A DNA stretch of 59,425 bases, taken from the NCBI GenBank assembly GCA_016787135.1, contig JAEUVK010000209.1, positions 1 to 59,425 on the forward strand, given 5' to 3'. The notes beneath the pieces were generated by a model. The model was not told the origin of the DNA. It worked only from the letters and a program-made list of their open reading frames with translations, and did not search any database. The position numbers and the translations under genes are program-made. This DNA is from Chitinophagaceae bacterium (GTDB taxonomy: Bacteria; Bacteroidota; Bacteroidia; Chitinophagales; Chitinophagaceae). Position 1 is the stretch's first letter, and the number at the start of each line of letters is the position of its first letter. Shown piece after piece: positions 34,645-43,862 of the stretch.

Positions 34645-36012
34645 ATGAGCGATTACAGTGCTTCTCTTAACCCTCATGCTGCTGATAAAGCAACACATCA
34701 TGCACACAGCGTAAAACCTGTTTCATCTGCAGAAAGGATCAAGACCGTGGATGTTGTGAGAGGTTTTGCCCTGCTGGGAATTCTATTAATGAATATTCCG
34801 GGATTTGGCATTGACTGGAGTGAAATGCATAAAATAGCCACCGGTCCGCATGCCGGCAAAGATTATTATACACTGGCCGCCATCTTCACATTTTTTGACG
34901 GAACCATGAGAGGTTTGTTCTCGATGCTGTTCGGTGCAGGTATGGTCCTTTTCATGATGAATAAAAAAGCATTACCGGGCGAAGCACCAGTGGCAGAATA
35001 TTATTATCGCCGGTTGCTCTGGTTAGTCCTCTTCGGTTTATTCAATGCTTTTATCCTGCTGTGGCCGGGCGATATTCTGTTTTTTTATGGCCTTTGCGGG
35101 ATGATCTTGTTCGCCTTCAGAAAAGTAAAACCTTCCTGGCTGATCATTATTGGTTTTGTTTGTATTGGTATTGGCATGCTGAAAACACAGAACTGGTACA
35201 ACGATTTGCGGGACACAAGAAAAAATTATGTAGAAGCGGTCGCTGCAGAAAAAGCGGGTAAAGAACTTACAGAAAAACAGCAGGAGGCTAAAAATGCCTG
35301 GCCGGAAATAGAAAAAGGTCAGAAACCTGACACAGCCAATGTTAACCGGCGTCTCAGTAAAATGCATTCTGATTATGGTACCGTGTTTGCGCATTTTATT
35401 CCTGATAACGTCAATGGCGAAGTAAACTATATGTACCATGGTGTATGGGATATGCTCTGTATGATGTTTATTGGTATGGGGTTATTGGGTATCGGTTTTT
35501 TCTCCAATAAACTTTCGACTTCTACTTACGTGATGACACTGCTCATCGGCTATGCCATCGGCATCCCTTTCGGATGGTCCTATTTCAATGGATTCTTAGA
35601 ATGGAATACCAGCATCGGGGGTTATGTTGATTCATTCAGGGTACCGCATTGGCAGATCTATGATTTCCGGAGGTTCTTTCTTTGTCTTGGACATGCCAGC
35701 ATACTGATGCTGGTATTTCGCAGCCGCATTGTACCCTGGCTGATGAAGGCTTTGGCTAATGTAGGACAGATGGCGTTTACTAATTACCTGGTACAAAGTA
35801 TCATCTGTACCTGGTTCTTCTACGGATATGGCTTTGACAATTATAACAGGCTCCGGTTCCACCAGCTGTATTATGTCGTATTCTCAGTATGGGTACTCCA
35901 GCTGATCTACTCTTCAATATGGCTAAGATATTTCCGCTTCGGGCCTTTTGAATGGCTCTGGCGGTCGCTGACCTATTGGGAAAAGCAGCCGATGAAAATA
36001 AAAAAGCCCTGA
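34645..36012 (+). CDS. DUF418 family multi-pass membrane protein (second copy)
   Basis: The 455-residue paralogue of the previous gene, 25 bases downstream, keeps every DUF418 hallmark (VDVVRGFALLGILLMN, FFDGTMRGLFSMLFGAG, LFGLFNAFILLWPGDIL, GQMAFTNYLVQSIIC and GPFEWLWRSLTY). Its soluble loop (about residues 195-255) is shorter than in the first copy. The tandem arrangement parallels the adjacent GH13 duplication. Function is unknown, as for the family. A hairpin follows. Confidence 0.88.
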   Translation: MSDYSASLNPHAADKATHHAHSVKPVSSAERIKTVDVVRGFALLGILLMNIPGFGIDWSEMHKIATGPHAGKDYYTLAAIFTFFDGTMRGLFSMLFGAGMVLFMMNKKALPGEAPVAEYYYRRLLWLVLFGLFNAFILLWPGDILFFYGLCGMILFAFRKVKPSWLIIIGFVCIGIGMLKTQNWYNDLRDTRKNYVEAVAAEKAGKELTEKQQEAKNAWPEIEKGQKPDTANVNRRLSKMHSDYGTVFAHFIPDNVNGEVNYMYHGVWDMLCMMFIGMGLLGIGFFSNKLSTSTYVMTLLIGYAIGIPFGWSYFNGFLEWNTSIGGYVDSFRVPHWQIYDFRRFFLCLGHASILMLVFRSRIVPWLMKALANVGQMAFTNYLVQSIICTWFFYGYGFDNYNRLRFHQLYYVVFSVWVLQLIYSSIWLRYFRFGPFEWLWRSLTYWEKQPMKIKKP

Positions 36013-36040
36013 GTGGCATGACAGTCCCGGGAAAATGCAA

Positions 36041-36073
36041 TAAAAAACCGCAGCATAGTCTAACATGCTGCGG
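36041..36073 (-). terminator. Terminator for the DinB-like gene, between convergent genes
   Basis: The perfect nine-base stem CCGCAGCAT / ATGCTGCGG has an eight-base loop. The A-run on its left becomes a T-tract for minus-strand transcription. It may also stop the DUF418 operon. Confidence 0.75.
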
Positions 36074-36124
36074 CTGACTAACCCTCAATCTAATTCTCCG
36101 TTCACAAAAGGTTAAGAAATATGA

Positions 36125-36733
36125 TCAGTTCTTAGGAAAATCAGGGTTGGCTTTTACTTCATTGATCTGCTGCATGTGCCGGTTGCTATGCGCCGAAATG
36201 AATAAAATGAACTGGTAAGCATCCAGGGACGTAAAAGGCATGGTGATCACATGATTTCTCAGGTCGGCATCAGTGCTTTTAATATACCCGATCAGTTTAT
36301 CCCTATTTTGTTTAAATGATTCCAGCGCTTCCGATGCAGACTTAAAAGGGGTATTCTCCGGCTTCATGGCATCAAATGTTTTCACTTTATTACTCCTGTC
36401 CTCCATTTTTTTTATCACATCTTCATCGGTCCACTTTATTTCACTTCTTTTCTCCGGGTTGGCTGCCTGTTTTAAGCTGGCATCTGCCATACCCCAAAGC
36501 GCCTGTTCGGTAATGGCAATATGTTTCAGGCATTCCTCTACACTCCATACATCTGCAGCAGGCTTGAATTTTAACTGCGCTTCACTCAAACCCTTTACCG
36601 CATCCCCGACCTCTTTTTTGGTCTGCTTTAAAAACTTAGCAGCGTCTTTCTTTTCCTTTTTAGTGACACCATCAACTGGTGTTTCAAAAGAAATCAAAGT
36701 AATGGCGACAATAAAAAATAGCAGCTTTTTCAT
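36125..36733 (-). CDS. Exported DinB-like four-helix protein
   Basis: The 202-residue protein has a signal peptide (LLFFIVAITLISFETPVDG) and a DinB/YfiT-like metal-binding four-helix bundle. Metal ligands are plausible at His in VEECLKHIAITEQ (about residue 70) and in HSNRHMQQI near the C-terminus. Members act as thiol-dependent transferases or are unknown. Export of a DinB-fold protein is common in Bacteroidota. It probably shares a transcript with the SnoaL-like lipoprotein gene upstream, 36 bases away. Confidence 0.75.
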   Translation of the reverse strand: MKKLLFFIVAITLISFETPVDGVTKKEKKDAAKFLKQTKKEVGDAVKGLSEAQLKFKPAADVWSVEECLKHIAITEQALWGMADASLKQAANPEKRSEIKWTDEDVIKKMEDRSNKVKTFDAMKPENTPFKSASEALESFKQNRDKLIGYIKSTDADLRNHVITMPFTSLDAYQFILFISAHSNRHMQQINEVKANPDFPKN

Positions 36734-36769
36734 AACAAGTCTTTTTTAGTTAGAAAATAAAACTATACA

Positions 36770-37318
36770 TTATTTAGGTGCAGAAGCAGGCATCAATGGC
36801 ATTCCGTGCTGGTATAACAGATCCACTTTACCTGCTTTATTGAAACGCCATGTTTCCTGAAGACTGACCGAATCCTTTTTCCCCTGCTTATCTATACTTA
36901 CCTCCGTTCCCCATACACAAACCCAGTTCTCATTCTTGTCTGTACTTTTTACCGGGAAAATGGCGTGCATGGTGCTTTTTACCGACGAAAACATATTACG
37001 ATAGGCCTGTGCACCTGCATTCACACTATCCCTCGGCCCTTCAGACTTGCTTCCATCCCTTGTATAGATATAGATCGTGTCTGCAAACAAGCTGCTGTCT
37101 TTGCTAAGATCGCCATCATCCCATGATTTCCACAATTTCATGATAGTCTCTACATGTTTGGGGTCTCCCATTTCGAATTTCGATGAATAAGTAGCTGTGT
37201 AAGGAAGGTTGGCCGCAGGCTCCGTTTTAGATGCAGATTTCGTATCCGCCTCTTTCTTATCTTCCGCATGACAGGAAAACAAAATTACAGCCAGTGCTGT
37301 GATCAGGATCTTTTGCAT
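36770..37318 (-). CDS. SnoaL/NTF2-like lipoprotein
   Basis: The 182-residue lipoprotein (lipobox ILFSC near residue 16) has an NTF2/SnoaL-like domain: the MKLWKSWDDGDLSKDSSLFADTIYI helix-strand unit near residue 63, and SLQETWRFNKAGKVDLLYQHG near the end. These folds bind small molecules; catalytic residues cannot be assigned. A Lys/Glu-rich spacer follows the lipid anchor. Likely in a two-gene unit with the DinB-like gene. Confidence 0.7.
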   Translation of the reverse strand: MQKILITALAVILFSCHAEDKKEADTKSASKTEPAANLPYTATYSSKFEMGDPKHVETIMKLWKSWDDGDLSKDSSLFADTIYIYTRDGSKSEGPRDSVNAGAQAYRNMFSSVKSTMHAIFPVKSTDKNENWVCVWGTEVSIDKQGKKDSVSLQETWRFNKAGKVDLLYQHGMPLMPASAPK

Positions 37319-37526
37319 AAATGTTGAGTTTGGTGTTTGTTTTAATTAGAAGGTGCGGCTTAATTCGGGCTTCATCTGGTGCGGACCAAAACCGGAAAGG
37401 GCAGTAAACCTACTTATAATTGGGGAAAAAGCAAATTATTCGTGTAATAAGAGAAATCTATCGTCCGGGCTGAATAAACGCCGGCGGTAAGGACAAAAAA
37501 CTCTATTTTCAATACAAATATTCAAT

Positions 37527-37616
37527 ATGCCCTGGAGCTACCTGGTATATGGATCACTGGGACTGATTGTCATTACTCTCCTGCTTTTTCTGATCAGCCG
37601 GAAAAAGGACAGGTGA
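37527..37616 (+). CDS. Possible 29-residue single-helix membrane protein
   Basis: The frame starts MPWSYLVYG, has one hydrophobic helix (LGLIVITLLLFLIS) and ends in a positively charged tail RKKDR. Codon composition is similar to nearby genes. It lies in the 304-base gap between two minus-strand genes and would be transcribed alone. No homologue is known to me; it may also be a chance open frame. Confidence 0.35.
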   Translation: MPWSYLVYGSLGLIVITLLLFLISRKKDR

Positions 37617-37622
37617 CCATTT

Positions 37623-38111
37623 TCAGTAAATAGCTTCTGCCTGGTTGTTTTCCTGCCATTTTATTACCTGCCTGACGACGGCATATAAAATATACCCCGC
37701 CATTCCCCCCGTCGTATTCAGAATAAGATCATCCACATCAAATATACCCATCCCGGCAAGTAATTGTATCGCTTCAAATGAGAGGCTGATAAAAAATATG
37801 GTGGTCATGGTACGAAGGAAATTTCTCCAGAAAGGTAATAACAACGGCAGCAAAATGCCAAGTGGAATAAATCCGATAATATTGCCGCCAATGTTCTTAT
37901 AACTATAGTCAGAAGAAACCCTTTTTGAAGAGAACAAACGAATGGTGGAGAAAGGCTTAAGATTCGCCTGCTTCCACCCTTTCTTAACGGTATAGTTTTT
38001 ATACTCCCGGCTATAGTAATTCTTATAATAAGCAGGGGGTTTCTTGAAGAGAATAAATTTTGAAAGTATGACCATGCAAAACAGCAATGCCAGCCATAGT
38101 AACACTTTCAT
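37623..38111 (-). CDS. VanZ-like family membrane protein
   Basis: This 162-residue protein has an N-terminal helix (VLLWLALLFCMVILSKFILF) and the VanZ core of helices: GNIIGFIPLGILLPLLLPF, TIFFISLSFEAIQLLAGMG and the signature DVDDLILNTTGGMAGY. VanZ-like proteins are integral membrane proteins of unclear biochemical role. The ATG at 38111 was chosen because the signal-like helix begins there; longer starts at 38147 or 38180 are possible. Confidence 0.85.
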   Translation of the reverse strand: MKVLLWLALLFCMVILSKFILFKKPPAYYKNYYSREYKNYTVKKGWKQANLKPFSTIRLFSSKRVSSDYSYKNIGGNIIGFIPLGILLPLLLPFWRNFLRTMTTIFFISLSFEAIQLLAGMGIFDVDDLILNTTGGMAGYILYAVVRQVIKWQENNQAEAIY

Positions 38112-38207
38112 CGTTCGTTCCTTCTTATTATTTATACCTGTAGCCATCGGCAAAACCGGTTTTTCTATAAACGTCACCACAATTAAAATGTTATGAAAGG
38201 CTGTCCT

Positions 38208-39296
38208 TTACTGTGCATCCGATACTAACGGTATGACCCTGGCCCTGATCTCTTTTATAGGCTTAGGGATATTGCAAAGAAGCACATAGAACACCTTTTG
38301 CTCCGGGAACCAGCAGTAATCGCTGATAAAACCTCCCTGGGAGCCTGTATGCCCCGTCAGTGCCCCATTCGTTTCTTTGGTAAGAAACCAGCTTAGCCCA
38401 AGACGGGATGGAATAGAATCCTTCCATCCGGGGAACGGGTATATACTTCTTGATTTAGTGACCCAGTCTTTATTTAAGAAAGTAAACTGTTGAATGGCCT
38501 GTTCATATTTCCAGAGTTCTTCCACATTGCTCCATACACCACCATTACCTGCAGCAGCAAAAGTTGGCTCTTCTCCATAATCCAGTTCATCATACCCCCC
38601 TTCTTTTCTTGCTGTATACGCATGAGCTACCCCGCTTTCCGGGTGAGGGCCATCCGTGATAGTGGACGTATTCATTCCGGATGGTTTAAAAATCATTTCA
38701 TCAATATAAGCCTGCCATTTTCTGCCTGTTACTTTTTCTATGACCAAAGCAAGCCCGTTAAAAGCCGGGTTCGAATATTTATACTTTGTTCCGGGTTCAA
38801 ACTCCAGCATATCTGTTTTCTTCAGGGGTGCGAAATTTTCCTCATCTTTTGCTGTCAGGTAAAATTCATGTTCCTCTTGTACTTTTCTGCTATCAGGAAT
38901 ACCCGAAGTATGCGTGAGCAAATGATATAATCTTACTTTCCGGGCTATTTCTTTATTCTTAAAATCAGGGAAATACTCATACAGGTCATCTTCTAATGAG
39001 AGTTTGTGCTGAGAAGCCAGTTTCAAAATACCATAAGCAACAAATGTTTTGCTGATAGAGCCCGTATTAAAAAGCGTCTTTGTGGTTATTGGTTCTTTTG
39101 TCACCATATCAGCCAGTCCAAAAGCACCCTGATAAACCACCTTCCCTTCCTTAGCGATCAACACTGCGCCACCTGGTTCGTTGGCCCTGAAATAACTTTG
39201 AAAAACAGAATCCAGCTGAATAACAGTTCTTCCGGCGGGTTGAGCAAGCGCCATAGCAGGTATTATTAATAAGAATAAGTAACAGAATCCTCTCAC
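38208..39296 (-). CDS. Serine hydrolase, beta-lactamase class C family
   Basis: This 362-residue exported protein has a signal peptide (YLFLLIIPAMALA) and the class C/penicillin-binding fold. SxxK is SISK near residue 92, YxN is YSN near residue 175, and the third motif is HTG in GHTGSQGG near residue 320. All three are intact. Such proteins are esterases, peptidases or transpeptidase-like enzymes; true beta-lactamase activity is not implied. The start is GTG. It appears to be monocistronic. Confidence 0.88.
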   Translation of the reverse strand: MRGFCYLFLLIIPAMALAQPAGRTVIQLDSVFQSYFRANEPGGAVLIAKEGKVVYQGAFGLADMVTKEPITTKTLFNTGSISKTFVAYGILKLASQHKLSLEDDLYEYFPDFKNKEIARKVRLYHLLTHTSGIPDSRKVQEEHEFYLTAKDEENFAPLKKTDMLEFEPGTKYKYSNPAFNGLALVIEKVTGRKWQAYIDEMIFKPSGMNTSTITDGPHPESGVAHAYTARKEGGYDELDYGEEPTFAAAGNGGVWSNVEELWKYEQAIQQFTFLNKDWVTKSRSIYPFPGWKDSIPSRLGLSWFLTKETNGALTGHTGSQGGFISDYCWFPEQKVFYVLLCNIPKPIKEIRARVIPLVSDAQ

Positions 39297-39434
39297 AGAA
39301 AATAAAGTTAATACACTTTGTTATAGCTCACGTATCAAAAACATACCGTATCAAAGCCATTATCAGTCCCGGGGGTGATACTCCTCATACCTCGTTCAGG
39401 CAGTACTGTGTAAGTTGCAGCATCATTGTTTGCT

Positions 39435-41114
39435 ATGGATACTATACTTCCGGATATTGAGATATCCCAGTCTGCCCCTATCCGCCACATTAAAGAGATC
39501 GCCGCTTCTGCGGGTATTAACAATAATGACCTCGAATACTACGGAAAATACAAAGCCAAGCTGCCATTAAAACTGATCGATGAAAAAAAGATCAGACAGC
39601 ACCACCTTGTACTGGTAACAGCTATCACTCCTACTCCTGCAGGGGAAGGGAAAACAACCATATCTGTTGGCTTAACAGACGGACTTAATCGCATCGGCAA
39701 AAAAGCAATGGCTGTTTTAAGAGAACCTTCATTAGGCCCTGTATTCGGCATGAAAGGCGGCGCTACCGGGGGTGGTTATTCGCAGGTCATTCCCATGGAG
39801 GACATCAATCTTCATTTTACCGGAGATTTTGCAGCGATTGAAAAAGCCAATAACCTGCTGGCGGCATTGATAGATCATAACCTGCAGAACAAAAAAAGAA
39901 GTTTACAGATAGACCCAAGAACCATTGTATGGAAAAGAGTCATGGACATGAACGACAGATCGCTTCGTCATATTATTATCGGGCTGGGGGGCACCGCCAA
40001 TGGTATTACCCGTGAAGACGGCTTTAATATCACACCCGCTTCCGAGATCATGGCGATACTTTGCATGTGTAGCGGTATGGATGACCTTAAATTCCGCCTG
40101 GGAAATATTTATATCGGCAGTACTATAAATGGTGAACCTGTTTTTGCCCGGGACCTGAATGCGGTTGGCGCTATGGCAATACTATTAAAGGATGCGATAA
40201 AACCTAACCTTGTGCAAACATTGGAAGGGAATCCAGCTTTACTCCATGGCGGCCCTTTTGCCAGTATTGCACAAGGCACCAATTCGATTTTAGCCACTAA
40301 AATGGGATTGTCGCTGAGCGATTACGTAGTTACAGAAGCAGGTTTTGCGGCCGATCTTGGCGCTGAAAAATTCTTCAATATAAAATGCGTGACCGCCGGG
40401 TTGAAGCCTGAAGCTGTGGTGATGGTTGCTACGATCCGCGCCTTACGGCATCATGGTGGCGCTAAAAAGGAGGAAATAGGAATCCCATCACCCGAAAGAG
40501 TAACAAAAGGGCTAGCCAATCTCGGTAAACATCTCGAAAATATGCAGCTCTTCGGGATGAAACCTGTAGTGGCCATCAACCATTTTCCGGGTGATACTAC
40601 GGAAGAGGTCGAACTGGTAAAAGAGTATTGCCGGCACTATGAAACAGAAGGGGTCATGTGCACAGGATTCAGTGAAGGCGGTAAAGGAATGATGGCACTT
40701 GCACAGGCTGTGAACAGAATAGTTGAAAGAAATAACAGCCAGTTCAGGCCATTATATAACCATAATATCTCAATAGAAGAAAAGATCCATATCATCGCCA
40801 CACAACTATACGGTGCCGCTTCTGTTGAATATTCAGTGAAAGCAAAAACGCAATTAAAGCATATCAAAGAGCTCGGATTTGAACACATGCCTGTATGTAT
40901 GGCTAAAACTCCGAAAAGCCTGTCTGACGATGAAAAAAAGACAGGCAAGCCGCAGGATTTTATCGTAACGGTTCGTGAATTTGAATTTGCATCAGGTGCA
41001 GGGTTTGTTATCCCGATATTGGGCGAAATGATGCGGATGCCGGGGCTTCCATCTATTCCTTCTGCTGAATCCATAGATATTGATGCAGATGGAAAAATAA
41101 CAGGGCTTAGCTGA
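39435..41114 (+). CDS. fhs: Formate--tetrahydrofolate ligase
   Basis: This 559-residue enzyme makes 10-formyl-THF from formate, THF and ATP in one-carbon metabolism. The P-loop-like TPTPAGEGKTTISVGL is near residue 62, followed by EPSLGPVFGMKGGATGGGY and HFTGDFAAI, all strictly family-specific. TGGFAADLGAEKF-like AGFAADLGAEKF and GFEHMPVCMAKTP complete the set. The length matches the usual 555-560. It stands alone, with no other folate gene beside it. An in-frame TTG three codons upstream is an unlikely start. Confidence 0.97.
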   Translation: MDTILPDIEISQSAPIRHIKEIAASAGINNNDLEYYGKYKAKLPLKLIDEKKIRQHHLVLVTAITPTPAGEGKTTISVGLTDGLNRIGKKAMAVLREPSLGPVFGMKGGATGGGYSQVIPMEDINLHFTGDFAAIEKANNLLAALIDHNLQNKKRSLQIDPRTIVWKRVMDMNDRSLRHIIIGLGGTANGITREDGFNITPASEIMAILCMCSGMDDLKFRLGNIYIGSTINGEPVFARDLNAVGAMAILLKDAIKPNLVQTLEGNPALLHGGPFASIAQGTNSILATKMGLSLSDYVVTEAGFAADLGAEKFFNIKCVTAGLKPEAVVMVATIRALRHHGGAKKEEIGIPSPERVTKGLANLGKHLENMQLFGMKPVVAINHFPGDTTEEVELVKEYCRHYETEGVMCTGFSEGGKGMMALAQAVNRIVERNNSQFRPLYNHNISIEEKIHIIATQLYGAASVEYSVKAKTQLKHIKELGFEHMPVCMAKTPKSLSDDEKKTGKPQDFIVTVREFEFASGAGFVIPILGEMMRMPGLPSIPSAESIDIDADGKITGLS

Positions 41115-41566
41115 ACAAAACTCTAAGACAGCTTCACGATAAACCGGGAATGCTTTTAAAGCACTTCAGGATCAATAAAATCGTATTAATACGACCTGAT
41201 TCATAGTGATTTTAATAAAAAACTCACCGTAAAAATTGCATGGGCAGATTCTGCATACTATTTTGTGGCCTGTAAGATTCTGCCCGTGAAAATGGTAAAG
41301 ACCTTGATACAAAGTATTTTTCAATACTTCTGCTACTGCAGCCTGACCAGGCCCAGTTTATCACCTTCACCTTTATTCCCAAGCAGGACGATGGTACAGA
41401 CCACTACTCGTTGAAGACGGAACTAAAAATCCGCTGTTCATCCGTTATCCTGAAGAATAAAACCGCTGTGAAGGCTACCCCTTCCGTTATCTGAATCCTC
41501 CTGAACAACCCGCCCGGTAAAATTTATTTGATCAAAAATGATTTGTCGCCAAGCGGTGATGTCAGC
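41115..41566. other. Gene-poor interval after fhs
   Basis: No credible complete gene is present in these 452 bases. A perfect 14-base palindrome lies at 41181-41194 (TCGTATTAATACGA). Between about 41280 and 41520 several frames on both strands read as short protein-like segments broken by stops, for example PLLVEDGTKNPLFIRYPEE on the plus strand, which suggests a decayed gene. The fragment is too short to identify. Confidence 0.45.
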
Positions 41567-42823
41567 ATGTTCGTAAAAGGAAAAATATCATTACTGATTT
41601 GCTGTGTATGCTTGTACAATGCATTTGTACATAGCCAGGAAGTCTATATCAATACACAGTTCGCCATATATAAGTTATCCGGCGGCATGGCTGATAATAA
41701 CCGTGTGCAGATAGATAACGGTTGCGGTGTTGACAGCAATATTCTCAGTTTGGCCGTTTATAAAGACACCATCTATTATAGTACATGGCTGGGTGAATTA
41801 AAAAGATTTAAAGCCGGAGTACCGGGAAGCTGTGAGGTACTGGTTGAAAGTGATTTTGCTTTTAACTCCATGACCATAGATAAAAACGGTATTATCTATA
41901 CAGGTACCGAAGTACTGATCCGCTATAACCCGCATACCCGTGAACTGACCCATCTTGGAAGAATGCCCTTCTTTAGTTCCGGGGATATGCTGTTCTTTAA
42001 TGATAAATTACTGATGGCCGGCTGGGATCCTGCTAACTGGACAACAGGCATATTTGAAATAAAACCAGACAATCTTGCGGAGAGTAAACTTTACATGACC
42101 GCTCCGCCATTTTTTGCTATGATGGCCTTACCAGTTCCTTGCGGTAACAGTCGTTATTTTGGTCTGTTACCTGATGCCGATATCACAAAAATGACTGAAA
42201 TTGACCTTGCGAACAAAACTGTGATAGGAGATATGGGCTCCTTACCGGATAGATTTCTGGACGCTGCAAGCGTCACGGAAAACGGTATTGATACCAAAAT
42301 AACCATAACAGGTGTTATTAGAACAAATACCGGAAACTGCGCAGGTGATAATGGCAGTATTCTCATATCAGCGTATTCGCCCAATGGATCTGTCAACTAT
42401 ACATTATTGAATACAGGAGTAAACCAAAAAGGCGGGAAGTTCACTGATCTTCGGGGAGGCACTTATCAGTTTCGGGTCACGGATGCTACCGGATGCACCA
42501 GGGACACCAGCATCGCCATCGCGGAGAATATACCCGTGAATGGGTGTGATGACATATATATTCCCAATGCCTTTTCTCCAAACAATGATGGCATCAATGA
42601 TCGTTTCAAAGTATCCTTTTCTTCTGTGTTCAGGGATATCAGCCTGCAGGTATTCGGCCGCTGGGGAAATATGGTATTCGCCGGAAAAGGAAACACACTT
42701 TACTGGGATGGAACACTAAAAGGAACACAACTGCCAACAGGAGTATATATCTATACGCTCTCTTATACTGGTCCTTCAGGAGAAAAGAAGAACAGGAAAG
42801 GAACCATTACCCTGATCCGCTAA
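41567..42823 (+). CDS. Secreted protein with T9SS type B (gliding-motility-associated) C-terminal domain
   Basis: The 418-residue protein has a signal peptide (ISLLICCVCLYNAFVHSQ), a propeller-like middle region (about 20-245, with repeated short beta units such as SLAVYKDTIYYSTWLGEL and TIDKNGIIYTGTE), a PKD/SprB-like repeat (GDNGSILISAYSPNGS through FRVTDATGCTRDTSIAI), and the type B sorting domain beginning IPNAFSPNNDGINDRF. The latter ends GVYIYTLSYTG and KGTITLIR. T9SS exports and may attach such proteins to the cell surface. Function is unknown. The start at 41567 gives the better signal peptide than a TTG at 41528. Confidence 0.85.
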   Translation: MFVKGKISLLICCVCLYNAFVHSQEVYINTQFAIYKLSGGMADNNRVQIDNGCGVDSNILSLAVYKDTIYYSTWLGELKRFKAGVPGSCEVLVESDFAFNSMTIDKNGIIYTGTEVLIRYNPHTRELTHLGRMPFFSSGDMLFFNDKLLMAGWDPANWTTGIFEIKPDNLAESKLYMTAPPFFAMMALPVPCGNSRYFGLLPDADITKMTEIDLANKTVIGDMGSLPDRFLDAASVTENGIDTKITITGVIRTNTGNCAGDNGSILISAYSPNGSVNYTLLNTGVNQKGGKFTDLRGGTYQFRVTDATGCTRDTSIAIAENIPVNGCDDIYIPNAFSPNNDGINDRFKVSFSSVFRDISLQVFGRWGNMVFAGKGNTLYWDGTLKGTQLPTGVYIYTLSYTGPSGEKKNRKGTITLIR

Positions 42824-42834
42824 TCGCTGCCTTC

Positions 42835-43803
42835 TTATTGAATTTTTCTGTATAGCTTTTTATTATTACCCATCAGGAGTAATGACCGGACTATTCCTTT
42901 CTCCCTGGGAAAACGTACATCCAGCGGGAGATCAGGCTCCACAAAAAATAAATCATTACCGGCTGCCTTTAACGTAATAATGGCATTATCAGCTTTGGCC
43001 ACCAGGTTATGTTCATCCACTGTGATCACTACTGTATCTTTTTCACCACTTGTATATTTGCCGGTGTATTGTTTGAAAATATCGGGACTTATCGGTACTT
43101 CTTTATACCGGAATTTTGTTTTCGAAAGCATCCACAGGTATAAACTATCGTTGCTGTAAGTAGCGTCCCAGCTATTGTGATTGGCATCGGGGTATAGTGT
43201 GTACCGGATTGAAGGGTTGTACCTCTTTACAGCATTGACCATATTATCACTCAATACTGGGAGCACCACGTCGTCCTTTGCTCCATGAAAATTCCAGACC
43301 GCTATATTCCTGAGTTTCCATGCTTCCGTTGTGTCTCCGCCTCCGCATACAGGAGCAATAGCCGCAAATTCTTCAGGATGCCTCATAGCAAATTCCCAGG
43401 TTCCGAATCCGCCCATGCTCAACCCGGTCAGGTAGATCCTTTTTTCATCCACCCGTTGTGTTTGTTTGATATGCTGCAGTAACCGATATAAATTTTCCGC
43501 TTCCCATCCTTCACGGGGTTTTGCCTGTGGCGACACTACTATAAAAGGAAAACTTTTTCCTTTTTCCACCAATTCCGGCGGGCCATGCAATTTCACTTTT
43601 TCAAGGTCATTACCGCTTTCACCACTACCGTGTAAAAAGATAAGTAAAGGCCATTTTTTTACAGTATCGCTATTGTATCCATCGGGGAGGTATAGGAGGT
43701 AGTGTGTTTCCTGTACAAATTTTTGCGGAACCTGCTGAGCATGCAAAGTCACTTTGCCTGCACCCATCCATAACAGGAACGCCAATAGCCAGATTACTTT
43801 CAT
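42835..43803 (-). CDS. Exported alpha/beta-hydrolase (esterase, PHB-depolymerase/dienelactone-hydrolase-like)
   Basis: This 322-residue protein has a signal peptide (VIWLLAFLLWMGAGKVTLHAQ) and an alpha/beta-hydrolase fold. The oxyanion region WPLLIFLHGSGESG is near residue 50, nucleophile Ser in GLSMGGFGTWE near 148, acid Asp in GAKDDVVLP and His in DANHNSWD. This is the pattern of bacterial feruloyl or prolyl-type esterases ('phospholipase/carboxylesterase'). About 90 C-terminal residues form an unassigned beta-rich tail. It is convergent with the T9SS gene with an 11-base gap. Confidence 0.85.
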   Translation of the reverse strand: MKVIWLLAFLLWMGAGKVTLHAQQVPQKFVQETHYLLYLPDGYNSDTVKKWPLLIFLHGSGESGNDLEKVKLHGPPELVEKGKSFPFIVVSPQAKPREGWEAENLYRLLQHIKQTQRVDEKRIYLTGLSMGGFGTWEFAMRHPEEFAAIAPVCGGGDTTEAWKLRNIAVWNFHGAKDDVVLPVLSDNMVNAVKRYNPSIRYTLYPDANHNSWDATYSNDSLYLWMLSKTKFRYKEVPISPDIFKQYTGKYTSGEKDTVVITVDEHNLVAKADNAIITLKAAGNDLFFVEPDLPLDVRFPREKGIVRSLLLMGNNKKLYRKIQ

Positions 43804-43862
43804 AGAAGAAATTGTCCGGAAAGGTAATCATTAGTTAGACTTACCCCGTCATCAAAGACAGG

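Noticed and set aside
41304..41425. ATG-started plus-strand frame reading MVKTLIQSIF at the start
   Set aside because: It becomes Ser/Pro/Thr-rich without any family feature, and other frames in the same stretch look more protein-like.
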